Assembly (NCBI GenBank): GCA_002317385.1
Contig: DCJH01000018.1
Span: 1 to 18,589, forward strand
Length of the DNA: 18,589 bases
From: Prevotella sp. UBA1705
GTDB taxonomy: Bacteria > Bacteroidota > Bacteroidia > Bacteroidales > Bacteroidaceae
Direction of reading: 5' to 3'
Below the pieces are notes generated by a model. The model saw nothing but the letters and a program-made list of their open reading frames with translations, was not told where the DNA came from and made no database searches. This document shows, one piece after another, positions 1 to 6,845 of this stretch; within the stretch, counting starts at the first letter, position 1; every line of letters starts with the position of its first letter. The position numbers and the translations under genes are program-made.

Positions 1-50
1 TGCACTGGAAAGTGTAGCAGTAAAATGATTAAATATTTATGGCACAAAGA

Positions 51-82
51 TTTGGAGATTGGTACAATTTTATATACCTTTG
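51..82 (+). promoter_or_regulatory. Bacteroidetes-type promoter with overlapping dyad
   Basis: TTTG at 51-54 and TACCTTTG at 75-82 are separated by 20 bp. This matches the Bacteroidetes primary sigma-factor consensus (TTTG, 19-21 bp, TAnnTTTG). A dyad, GGTACAA (61-67) and TTGTACC (80-86), straddles the -7 box and could be an operator. Transcription would run rightward from about 88. The only start codon soon after opens a 22-codon reading frame (127-195) with no recognisable product. Confidence 0.6.
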
Positions 83-87
83 TACCC

Positions 88-294
88 AAGAAAAGAGAGC
101 AATTGTGCTTTCAAAAGGTAGTCAGAATGGTAGTCATTAGGCAGTCAGAATACTGCTACAAAAATGCTACACTGATGATTTATCGAAATATATAGGACGT
201 TTATATACAACGAAATACGAGAGCTTGGTTCATAAACCTCTCTCTCCGCGAACAAGGGTGTAAATCAACGCAAAGCGTGATTTACACCCTTGTT
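88..294 (+). ncRNA. Candidate small RNA (promoter to hairpin, no ORF)
   Basis: This is inferred from signals only. A good promoter (51-82) is followed by about 200 nt without a convincing gene, ending in a strong hairpin (251-294). Inside are three copies of a GGtAGTCA-like motif at 11-12 bp spacing (117-150) and a direct repeat TGCTACA (154-160, 165-171). I do not recognise an RNA family. The alternatives are an untranslated leader whose gene has been lost, or a micro-ORF at 127-195. The rest of 1-250 shows nothing codable on either strand. Confidence 0.3.
251..294. terminator. Long perfect hairpin, probable bidirectional terminator
   Basis: A 17-bp perfect stem (251-267 with 278-294) encloses a 10-nt segment, ACGCAAAGCG, which can pair further (CGC/GCG). 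On the plus strand it is followed by ATTATATATTT. It could end the rightward transcript from 51-82 and back up the tRNA-Cys terminator on the minus strand. Confidence 0.55.
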
Positions 295-380
295 ATTATA
301 TATTTCCCTTGCTTTTTTATTGTCCCAGAGAATATTAAGTGAGCCATGATAGAGGTGATGAAGGGCTACAAGTGCAAAAT

Positions 381-405
381 CGGGAACCCTGAAACAGGGT
401 TCCCG
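381..405 (-). terminator. Terminator of tRNA-Cys
   Basis: A 10-bp perfect stem, CGGGAACCCT (381-390) with AGGGTTCCCG (396-405), has a 5-nt loop. It begins one base beyond the CCA end of the tRNA, and on the minus strand is followed by ATTTTG. The stem is GC-rich and the position fits factor-independent termination of a single-gene tRNA transcript. Confidence 0.75.
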
Positions 406-406
406 A

Positions 407-480
407 TGGAGGTGCGTGGCGGAGTCGAACCGCCTTGAGCGGTTTTGCAGACCGGTACCTAACCGTTCGGACAACGCACC
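407..480 (-). tRNA. tRNA-Cys(GCA)
   Basis: Read on the minus strand, the 7-bp acceptor stem GGTGCGT/ACGCACC is perfect. The anticodon loop CTGCAAA places GCA at 446-448 (plus-strand coordinates), and the T-loop reads TTCGACT. The discriminator base is U, as expected for cysteine tRNAs, and CCA is encoded in the DNA (407-409). It is a single-gene unit with its own promoter (503-534) and terminator (381-405). It decodes UGC and UGU. Confidence 0.95.
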
Positions 481-502
481 ATGTCCTTTGTCTAAGCGGA
501 TG

Positions 503-534
503 CAAAAGTAATGAATTAATTTGGATTGCCCAAA
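503..534 (-). promoter_or_regulatory. Promoter of tRNA-Cys
   Basis: On the minus strand TTTG (534-531) and TACTTTTG (510-503) are exactly 20 bp apart, a full match to the Bacteroidetes consensus. The predicted start is near 497, leaving a short 5' leader before the mature tRNA end at 480 for RNase P to remove. Confidence 0.75.
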
Positions 535-673
535 TTTTATGGGCTAAATTTTCATGCCTTGTGCATTATTCTTGTTGCCTGCGCCGGCCTCATGGGGTGG
601 CTGATGAGGTTTCGGGAGACTGGCTCGAGGCCGGGGGAGGGGTGCGAGCAGATCGTTTGGTGAAGAGGAAAAC

Positions 674-1744
674 CTACAGTGTGCCCTTGGTGGAGGGCAG
701 TTCGTAGTGGTAGATGTCGCGTTTCACAGCCATCTTGAGACTGCGGGCCAGCGCCTTGAAGATGCCCTCTATCTTGTGATGCTCATTCTGTCCCTCGGCC
801 TTGATGTTGAGATTCATCTTCGCCGAGTCACTCAGGCTCTTGAAGAAATGTAGGAACATCTCGGTGGGCATCTCCCCAACTTTCTCGCGATGGAACTCTG
901 CGTCCCACACAAGCCATGGCCTTCCGCCGAAGTCGAGGGCCACCTGGCAGAGACAATCGTCCATGGGCAGACTGTATCCATAGCGCTCTATGCCACGCTT
1001 GTCGCCCAGCGCCTTGAGGATACACTCGCCGAGGGCGATGGCTGTATCCTCTATGGTGTGGTGCTCGTCTATCTCAAGGTCGCCCTTGGTGCAGATGGTG
1101 AGGTCCATCATGCCATGCTTTCCAATCTGCTCGAGCATGTGGTCGAAGAATCCCAGCCCCGTAGAGATGTCGGTCTTGCCCGAGCCGTCGAGGTTGATTT
1201 TCACCGTGATGTCGGTCTCCTTGGTGGTGCGCTTCACCTCGGCCGTGCGCTCTCCGGCGAAGAGCAGCTCTGCAATCTTGTCCCATGTGAGGCCATCGCG
1301 CCCGAGGATGAGGGCCTTGCAACCGAGGTTTTCGGCCAGTTGGGCATCGCTATCACGGTCTCCAATGACATAGCTACCGGCCAAATCGTATTCCGGATTG
1401 TCGATATAGGCAGTGAGCATACCTGTTCCCGGCTTGCGCATGGGCGAGTTGTCCTCGGGAAAATGGCGGTCTATGAGCATGTCGTCGAAGGTGATGCCCT
1501 CGCCCTCCAGGGTCTGGAGAATGAAGTTGTGCACCGGCCAGAAGGTGTCTTCGGGAAACGACGCGGTGCCCAGTCCGTCTTGGTTGCTCACCATGATAAC
1601 CTTGAAGTCGAGATGCTGACGTATGAATCCGAGGTTGCGGAACACCCCACGGGTAAATTTCAACTTGGCAAATGAGTCGATTTGCTCGTCTTGCGGTTCT
1701 TCGATGAGGGTGCCGTCGCGGTCGATGAAAAGTATTTTCTGCAT
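674..1744 (-). CDS. hisB: Bifunctional histidinol-phosphatase / imidazoleglycerol-phosphate dehydratase HisB
   Basis: The 356-residue protein fuses two histidine-biosynthesis activities. Residues 1-160 are a HAD-type phosphatase: nucleophile motif DRDGT (D8, D10), VSNQDG at 52-57, RKPGTG at 103-108 and GDRDSD at 129-134. This half dephosphorylates histidinol phosphate. Residues 167-356 are the dehydratase, with the two metal-binding histidine motifs DEHHTIED (226-233) and NEHHKIE (320-326), and convert imidazole glycerol phosphate to imidazole acetol phosphate. Where E. coli HisB has zinc ligands C-x-H-x5-C-x-C, this protein has D92, H94, S100 and M102, so the cysteines are gone. No other his gene lies in the window. 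It is probably the last gene of a minus-strand unit, 64 bp after the membrane-protein gene. I see no clear terminator before tRNA-Cys. Confidence 0.96.
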   Translation of the reverse strand: MQKILFIDRDGTLIEEPQDEQIDSFAKLKFTRGVFRNLGFIRQHLDFKVIMVSNQDGLGTASFPEDTFWPVHNFILQTLEGEGITFDDMLIDRHFPEDNSPMRKPGTGMLTAYIDNPEYDLAGSYVIGDRDSDAQLAENLGCKALILGRDGLTWDKIAELLFAGERTAEVKRTTKETDITVKINLDGSGKTDISTGLGFFDHMLEQIGKHGMMDLTICTKGDLEIDEHHTIEDTAIALGECILKALGDKRGIERYGYSLPMDDCLCQVALDFGGRPWLVWDAEFHREKVGEMPTEMFLHFFKSLSDSAKMNLNIKAEGQNEHHKIEGIFKALARSLKMAVKRDIYHYELPSTKGTL

Positions 1745-1808
1745 GAGGTAGAGGATGGGATGGGTTGAAATTCTGGGTATTTATGAAATGGTAAAAGGCC
1801 TTTCAGGC

Positions 1809-2735
1809 TCACTCTATGGGCGGAAACTCCTCATGGAGCGGCAGCTGAACTGGGGCGACAAGCTCCGCTTTGGCGGCAATCTTGGCTTCGATGTGACCGT
1901 AAGCATAATAGTTGACCATGAAGGCCCATACCATGACGTAGGTCCATACGGTCGCACAGATGAGCGTTGCGATAAACACCAGCAGCGGGAAATAGCCGGG
2001 GAGCCCTGACGGGTCGCCCAGATTGCGCCCAGCTCCATCCAGTTGGGCGGCCGACTGGAGGATGATTTCGGGCATCATCACCACTACATAGATCACGCCG
2101 CAAATGATTCCTACGATGAGCATCATGAGGAACAGATAGCCCCAGAAGTGCCAGCCCTTGCGATAAGGACGGCCAAAGACGTCTTTGATTTTCTGGTCGG
2201 GCTCTATGTAAAACTTCATAGTTGAGTAGGCGAGCGGCAGCAGGCATACCATGATGACCACCCATGCGAGCAGCGTGATGCCACCCGAAAGCATGATATT
2301 CTGTGGTGTCGGCATGCCTTTGGCCGTGGCCAAGGGGATAAAAGCCAATCCGAGGACGAGCAGACCGAGCACTATGCCGATGCCCACGAAGACCAGATAG
2401 AGGCGCAGCACGCGCTTGAAGTTGGCCCGAAGGCTATAGCCATTGAGCAGACTCACCACGGCAGAGGTGAGCCAGGTCATGCAGCCGGTGGCGGCTACGA
2501 GAACGAGGAGCAGCGCGAGGCCTATCACTACGGGGCTGGGCGCAGGCTGTCTCGCCGCCACGTTGCCCGCAAATAGGGGCAGAAGAAACGTGGTGAGCAA
2601 CGCATTGACGAGAGCAATGGCCGCGGCGGGCTGCCATGTCTTACGGAAGATGTTGCGGAGATTGGTGCTGTAGAGGTCGTAGGCGGCCTTGAAACAATGG
2701 GCCAGGCTGCGCACCTTGTATAGTTCTGTTTCCAT
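1809..2735 (-). CDS. Uncharacterised six-helix inner-membrane protein
   Basis: The 308-residue protein has about 36 polar N-terminal residues, then roughly six hydrophobic segments (near residues 37-56, 70-98, 113-137, 149-172, 194-222 and 247-270) and a short cytoplasm-like tail rich in E and P. No signal peptide, catalytic motif or transport signature is visible. Its general shape resembles integral membrane proteins of unknown function that are common in Bacteroidales, but I cannot name a family. It starts 26 bp after the RNA methyltransferase stop and ends 64 bp before hisB, so it is probably co-transcribed with both. No functional link is evident. Confidence 0.8.
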   Translation of the reverse strand: METELYKVRSLAHCFKAAYDLYSTNLRNIFRKTWQPAAAIALVNALLTTFLLPLFAGNVAARQPAPSPVVIGLALLLVLVAATGCMTWLTSAVVSLLNGYSLRANFKRVLRLYLVFVGIGIVLGLLVLGLAFIPLATAKGMPTPQNIMLSGGITLLAWVVIMVCLLPLAYSTMKFYIEPDQKIKDVFGRPYRKGWHFWGYLFLMMLIVGIICGVIYVVVMMPEIILQSAAQLDGAGRNLGDPSGLPGYFPLLVFIATLICATVWTYVMVWAFMVNYYAYGHIEAKIAAKAELVAPVQLPLHEEFPPIE

Positions 2736-2761
2736 ATTCTATTGGATTATTCTACTGAATT

Positions 2762-3526
2762 CTATGGGTTTCTTCTTCTGAATTCGGCACAGGTGATGGC
2801 TGTGGCAATGGCTACATTGAGGCTGTCGGCGGTGTCGCGCCCAGCCGGATAGTTGGGAATGAGCAGCCGGTGGTTCACCAGTCGGCTCACCTCGGGGCTG
2901 ATGCCGTTGCCCTCGTTGCCCATGACGATGAGGCCGTGGGGTGTGAGAGGCTGTGCATAGAGGTCACTGCCGTTGAGCAAAGTGCCGTAGACGGGATAGC
3001 CTGCGGGGAGCGATTCGATGAGCTTCAGCAGGTCTACATGGTGCACCTTCACCCGGGCTATGCTGCCCATGGTGGCCTGCACCACCTTCGGATTGTAGAG
3101 GTCGGCGGTGGTTTCCGAGCAGAAGATGTGCTCAATACCAAACCAGTCGGCTATGCGCACTATGGTACCGAGGTTGCCCGGATCCTGCACTCCGTCGAGG
3201 GCGAGGTTGAGTTGTTGCTCGGGAAAGGTCGTGGGGGAGGCGGAATCCATCATCGGAAAAATGCCGATGACCTGCTGCGGATGCTGAAGAAAGGACGCCT
3301 TGCGAAGCTCTTCGTCGGTGGCTTCTACCAGTTGGGTGCCCTGCCACGAGCGGGCTTCGGCTTCCCGGCTCATCCATTCGTCTGTCGCGATGATGTATCG
3401 GGCATCGGTTACCTGGAGCAAATCGCCCACCACCTTGGGACCTTCGGCCACAAACAGGCCTTCCTGATGGCGTATCTTCTTCTGCTCCAATGAGCGCAGG
3501 AGCTTCAATATTCCCTTACTAATCAT
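2762..3526 (-). CDS. SpoU/TrmH-family RNA 2'-O-ribose methyltransferase
   Basis: The 254-residue SPOUT-class enzyme should transfer methyl from S-adenosylmethionine to a ribose 2'-OH in rRNA or tRNA. The N-terminal third (KIRHQEGLFVAEGPKVV) is the substrate-binding domain of RlmB-like enzymes. The trefoil-knot catalytic domain carries motif 1 (DGVQDPGNLGTIVR), motif 2 (LIVMGNEGNGIS) and motif 3 (ADSLNVAIATAI). The frame stays open 31 codons further upstream. I chose the ATG at 3526 because the peptide from there (MISKGILKLLRSLEQKK) is the usual family start, and because the probable -7 box (3531-3538) lies just outside it. The exact nucleotide modified cannot be read from sequence. It is first in the minus unit leading to hisB and is divergent from tamL. 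Confidence 0.93.
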   Translation of the reverse strand: MISKGILKLLRSLEQKKIRHQEGLFVAEGPKVVGDLLQVTDARYIIATDEWMSREAEARSWQGTQLVEATDEELRKASFLQHPQQVIGIFPMMDSASPTTFPEQQLNLALDGVQDPGNLGTIVRIADWFGIEHIFCSETTADLYNPKVVQATMGSIARVKVHHVDLLKLIESLPAGYPVYGTLLNGSDLYAQPLTPHGLIVMGNEGNGISPEVSRLVNHRLLIPNYPAGRDTADSLNVAIATAITCAEFRRRNP

Positions 3527-3530
3527 ATTG

Positions 3531-3538
3531 CAAAGATA
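3531..3538 (-). promoter_or_regulatory. -7 box for the RNA methyltransferase unit
   Basis: The minus strand reads TATCTTTG here, matching TAnnTTTG. The -33 region is poor (a T-rich TTTTTCG near 3560-3566). The box is only 4 bp from the ATG at 3526, so the mRNA would be leaderless or nearly so, or the true start is slightly downstream. Confidence 0.45.
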
Positions 3539-3603
3539 CTTAATATGTTTGTAAACAGGCGAAAAATCTATGTTAATGTGTGTAATCTGTGGATAAATAA
3601 TAT

Positions 3604-3611
3604 TATCTTTG
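3604..3611 (+). promoter_or_regulatory. -7 box for tamL
   Basis: TATCTTTG followed by CACC is a full match to the -7 consensus, with only a weak -33 region. It lies back-to-back with the minus-strand -7 box at 3531-3538. Its place inside the longest tamL frame argues for the TTG start at 3632. Confidence 0.55.
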
Positions 3612-3631
3612 CACCGCAAAATCAGACATTA

Positions 3632-5860
3632 TTGAAGACAAAATATGCCTTATTCCTTGTGGTTCTCGGCTGTTTGATGGCAGCGTGCAGTTCCACAAAG
3701 TTCGTTTCCGACAAGCAATATCTGCTGGAGAGCGTAGAGGTCAGAGCCGATGAGAAGAGTATTGACGCATCGACTTTGGCTCCTTATATCCGTCAGCACG
3801 CCAATTCCAAATGGTTTTCAATATTCAAGATTCCCCTCGGCACCTATGCGTTGTCGGGTCGCGACACTACGAAGTGGATCAATCGGACCCTCCAGAAGAT
3901 AGGCGAGGAGCCCGTAATCTTCGACTCTGTGCAGGCCAAACTCTCCATAGACGACCTTCGCAAGGCCCTGCAGAATATGGGATATATGAATGCTTCGGTT
4001 GATATGCAGACCAAAGTGAAGGGTAAGAAGCTCAAGGCCGTCTACACCTTGCATCCTGGCGAGCCGTTCTTCATCAAACAGATAGACTATGATATCCGTG
4101 ACGAGAATATCCGACGGGTGCTCGACAACTACCATGCCACACAGAGCCTACGTAAGCATTACAAGGAGGAGAGGCTGCAGGTGGGCGACAAGTTCACCGT
4201 GGGCAGGCTCGATCAGGAGCGCACCCGGCTCACCGAAGTGCTGATGGACTCGGGCTATTACAAGTTTCACAAGGACTTTATACAGTATAGCGCCGACTCG
4301 GCGGCCAACAGTACGGGCGTGATACTCACGCTCCACCTGCTGAAATACCGCCCCGACAACTCTCATCCCGATACCAATCATCCACGCTACACCATCCGCA
4401 ACATCACCTATCAGGGTGGCGACAGCGCCAACGTGAAGCTGCGCCGGCGTGTGCTGGAGAACAGTACGGCCATTCAGGCGGGTAGGCCTTTCAGTGCCTC
4501 CGACCTGCAGAAGACCTACAACAACTTCGGTAAGATGCGGGCGGTGAGGTACACCGACATTCGGTTTAAGGAGGTGCCCGACAGCAATATGCTCGATTGC
4601 AACATCAATGTGAGCATGAACAAGCAATACTCTATCTCGTTTCAGCCCGAGGGAACCAACACCGCAGGCAATCTTGGAGCGGCTGCTTCGCTCAACTATG
4701 AGAACCGAAACATCTTCCACGGAGCCGAGGTGTTCAGCGTGGGACTACGTGGAGCCTATGAGGCCATCACCGGACTGGAAGGCTATCGCGACGAGAACTA
4801 TAAGGAATATGGTGTGGAAGCCAAGCTGCAGTTCCCCCGATTCATCGCGCCTTTCCTCTCCAACAACTTCCGTCGGCGTAGCAACGCCACTTCTGAGCTG
4901 TCGCTGATGTGGGACTTGCAAGACCGTCCTGAGTTCCATCGGCGAGTCTTCTCCACGGCGTGGAGATACCGATGGGCCGACCCCAACCACCATCTCACCT
5001 ACCGATACGACCTGCTCGACCTGAACTATGTCTACATGCCGTGGATCAGTGAGACCTTCAAGCACGACTATCTCGACAGCGTTTCCAACCGGAATGCCAT
5101 CCTGCGCTATAACTACGAAGACCTGTTTATCATGAAAATGGGCTTTGGTGTGAGCTATTCCGACGGCACAGACGCCATCCGTGCCAACATTGAGACGGCC
5201 GGAAACGTGCTCAATGCCGTGTCGAGGCTCACCGGAGGCAAGCGCAACGACAATGGGCAGTATGCCTTCTTCAATATCGCTTACGCCCAATATGTGAAGT
5301 TCGACTTCGACTATACCCACATCTTCCGACTGGATAGCCATAACAATCTGGCCCTCCATGGCGACTTCGGCATAGCCTGGCCCTATGGCAACAGCAACAT
5401 TCTACCCTTTGAGAAGCGTTACTTTGCGGGCGGAGCCAACAATGTGAGGGGCTGGAGCGTGAGGTCGTTGGGACCTGGAAAATACAAGGGAAGCGACGGA
5501 CGTATAGACTTCATCAACCAAACGGGCGACATGAAGCTATATCTCAGTGCGGAATATCGCACCTATCTCTTCTGGAAATTCAATGGAGCGGCCTTCATAG
5601 ATGCAGGTAATATATGGACCCTTCGCAACTATGCCGACCAGCCCAGCGGCCAATTCAAGTTTAAAGAATTCTACAAACAGATAGCCGTGGGCTACGGAAT
5701 TGGCTTGCGCCTCAACTTCGACTACTTTATTCTACGCTTCGACATGGGCATGAAAGCCATCAATCCGGCCTACGAGACGCAGCGGGAGCACTGGGCATTG
5801 CTGCATCCCGACTTCGGCCGCGACTTCGCTTTCCACTTCGCCGTGGGCCTCCCGTTCTAA
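3632..5860 (+). CDS. tamL: TamL, lipidated TamA-like Omp85 outer-membrane protein
   Basis: The 742-residue protein belongs to the Omp85/BamA superfamily. From the TTG start it opens with a lipoprotein signal peptide, MKTKYALFLVVLGCLMAACSS, whose lipobox cysteine is residue 19. Periplasmic POTRA-like repeats follow (roughly 25-350), then a C-terminal 16-strand barrel with the conserved loop-6 motif VRGW (605-608, in a GGANNVRGW context) and terminal aromatic residues (VGLPF). N-terminal lipidation separates the Bacteroidetes TamL group from BamA; TamL is thought to act with TamB in envelope biogenesis. An in-frame ATG at 3545 lies upstream of the -7 box (3604-3611) and would hide the signal peptide, so I reject it as the start. 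No tamB follows: the next gene is convergent, 21 bp away. Confidence 0.88.
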   Translation: MKTKYALFLVVLGCLMAACSSTKFVSDKQYLLESVEVRADEKSIDASTLAPYIRQHANSKWFSIFKIPLGTYALSGRDTTKWINRTLQKIGEEPVIFDSVQAKLSIDDLRKALQNMGYMNASVDMQTKVKGKKLKAVYTLHPGEPFFIKQIDYDIRDENIRRVLDNYHATQSLRKHYKEERLQVGDKFTVGRLDQERTRLTEVLMDSGYYKFHKDFIQYSADSAANSTGVILTLHLLKYRPDNSHPDTNHPRYTIRNITYQGGDSANVKLRRRVLENSTAIQAGRPFSASDLQKTYNNFGKMRAVRYTDIRFKEVPDSNMLDCNINVSMNKQYSISFQPEGTNTAGNLGAAASLNYENRNIFHGAEVFSVGLRGAYEAITGLEGYRDENYKEYGVEAKLQFPRFIAPFLSNNFRRRSNATSELSLMWDLQDRPEFHRRVFSTAWRYRWADPNHHLTYRYDLLDLNYVYMPWISETFKHDYLDSVSNRNAILRYNYEDLFIMKMGFGVSYSDGTDAIRANIETAGNVLNAVSRLTGGKRNDNGQYAFFNIAYAQYVKFDFDYTHIFRLDSHNNLALHGDFGIAWPYGNSNILPFEKRYFAGGANNVRGWSVRSLGPGKYKGSDGRIDFINQTGDMKLYLSAEYRTYLFWKFNGAAFIDAGNIWTLRNYADQPSGQFKFKEFYKQIAVGYGIGLRLNFDYFILRFDMGMKAINPAYETQREHWALLHPDFGRDFAFHFAVGLPF

Positions 5861-5872
5861 TCGCGTGGATGC

Positions 5873-5899
5873 TTCGACCTGCTAAAGAGCGAGGTCGAA
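5873..5899. terminator. Bidirectional hairpin between tamL and the MBL-fold gene
   Basis: TTCGACCT (5873-5880) pairs with AGGTCGAA (5892-5899), and GCT/AGC extends the stem with one bulged G. It sits at the meeting point of two convergent genes and overlaps the last codons of the minus-strand gene. The T-tracts are weak, so its strength is uncertain. Confidence 0.5.
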
Positions 5900-6700
5900 A
5901 ACTTCGGAAGGGGTCTTGCGCTTCAGCACATCCAACTTGAAATCAGCGCCTTGCTCACTTCCGGCAATGATGCCGTGGGCGCGGAGTATCTGCTTCACGC
6001 CCTTCTCGGCCAGGTCGGGATGATTGTTTTCGTCGCTGAGATGGCAGAGCCACACATGGCGCAGGTTCTCCGTAGCATTCTCGGCAATAGCTTGTGCACA
6101 CTCCGTGTTGCTCATATGGCCCAGTGGTCCGCGTATGCGGTTCTTCAGATGCTCGGGATATGGGCCTCGGTCGAGCATCTCCGATTCGTAGTCGGCCTCT
6201 ATCACGAGGTAGTTGGCACGCCCGATATACTCTTTCATCTCATCGGTGAGATGCCCCACGTCGGTCATCAGCACAAACGTGATATTGTCGTATTGGATGC
6301 AGTAGCCCACGTTGTCGCTGCTGTCGTGGGGCACGCCGAAAGGGGTAATCCTAAACTCTTCCAACTGGAAGGTGACGTTCTTGTCGATGACTTTCACCCT
6401 GTCGGGCGAAATCTTCGTCCTCACACACCAGTTGTTCTCTATGCCCGCGTGCACCCTGCTGGTGGAGTAGACGGGAAGACCATAGTCTTTGCTCAGGCTC
6501 CCCACAGACTTCACATGGTCCGCATGGTCGTGAGTGACGAGCAGATGACTGACTTTATCGAATGGAATATGGTAGTTTTTGAAATATTTTTTCAATGTCC
6601 GGATGCCCAGACCGGCATCGATCATCAGTCCGGAATGCTCGGTAAACAGGAGTCCACAGTTGCCACTGCTCCCGCTACCGAATGATATATATTGTAGCAT
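5882..6700 (-). CDS. YycJ/WalJ-like metallo-beta-lactamase-fold hydrolase
   Basis: The 272-residue cytosolic protein has the binuclear-metal motif THDHADH (56-62), the family-typical start FGSGSSGN (7-14), and later metal-binding positions in GVPHDSSDN, MTDVGHL, GPLGHMSN and LCHLSDENNHP. These fit the YycJ subgroup of MBL-fold proteins, in which some members are reported as double-stranded DNA exonucleases and others are tied to cell-wall signalling. The precise substrate cannot be deduced here. It is monocistronic, with a -7 box at 6718-6725, convergent with tamL and divergent from the small lipoprotein gene. Confidence 0.9.
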   Translation of the reverse strand: MLQYISFGSGSSGNCGLLFTEHSGLMIDAGLGIRTLKKYFKNYHIPFDKVSHLLVTHDHADHVKSVGSLSKDYGLPVYSTSRVHAGIENNWCVRTKISPDRVKVIDKNVTFQLEEFRITPFGVPHDSSDNVGYCIQYDNITFVLMTDVGHLTDEMKEYIGRANYLVIEADYESEMLDRGPYPEHLKNRIRGPLGHMSNTECAQAIAENATENLRHVWLCHLSDENNHPDLAEKGVKQILRAHGIIAGSEQGADFKLDVLKRKTPSEVFDLAL

Positions 6701-6717
6701 GAATGTCTAATTTTCTA

Positions 6718-6725
6718 CAAAGGTA
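6718..6725 (-). promoter_or_regulatory. -7 box for the MBL-fold gene
   Basis: The minus strand reads TACCTTTG, a full match to TAnnTTTG, 17 bp upstream of the ATG at 6700. TTTG also occurs at 6743-6740, but the 14-bp spacing is too short, so the -33 element is unclear. Confidence 0.5.
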
Positions 6726-6813
6726 TAGAAATCTGATGACAAAATGCTACCTGAAAATCTAAATTATCCTAATATTTCGGTTAGTCGTTCGGTGCTGTTT
6801 GAAATTTTTTCGC

Positions 6814-6821
6814 TACATTTG
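6814..6821 (+). promoter_or_regulatory. -7 box for the small lipoprotein gene
   Basis: TACATTTG matches the -7 consensus, 24 bp upstream of the TTG start at 6846. The -33 element is poor (TTCG near 6788). Confidence 0.45.
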
Positions 6822-6845
6822 CACCGATTGAAAAGACTTTAGAAT

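Noticed and set aside
407..480. tRNA-Cys as an integration (att) site
   Set aside because: No integrase and no duplicated tRNA 3' segment were found in the window.
435..707. 90-codon plus-strand ORF over tRNA-Cys and the hisB 3' end
   Set aside because: It is antisense to the tRNA and hisB; the coding signal belongs to the minus strand.
890..1675. 261-codon ORF antisense to hisB
   Set aside because: A shadow frame of a clearly recognised gene, caused by GC-rich codon use.
1791..1803. AAAGGCCTTT palindrome between the membrane-protein gene and hisB as a terminator
   Set aside because: Only a 5-bp half-stem with no loop and no T-tract; more likely chance.
3545..3631. 29-codon N-terminal extension of tamL from an upstream ATG
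   Set aside because: The ATG precedes the -7 box (3604-3611), and the extension would bury the lipoprotein signal peptide.
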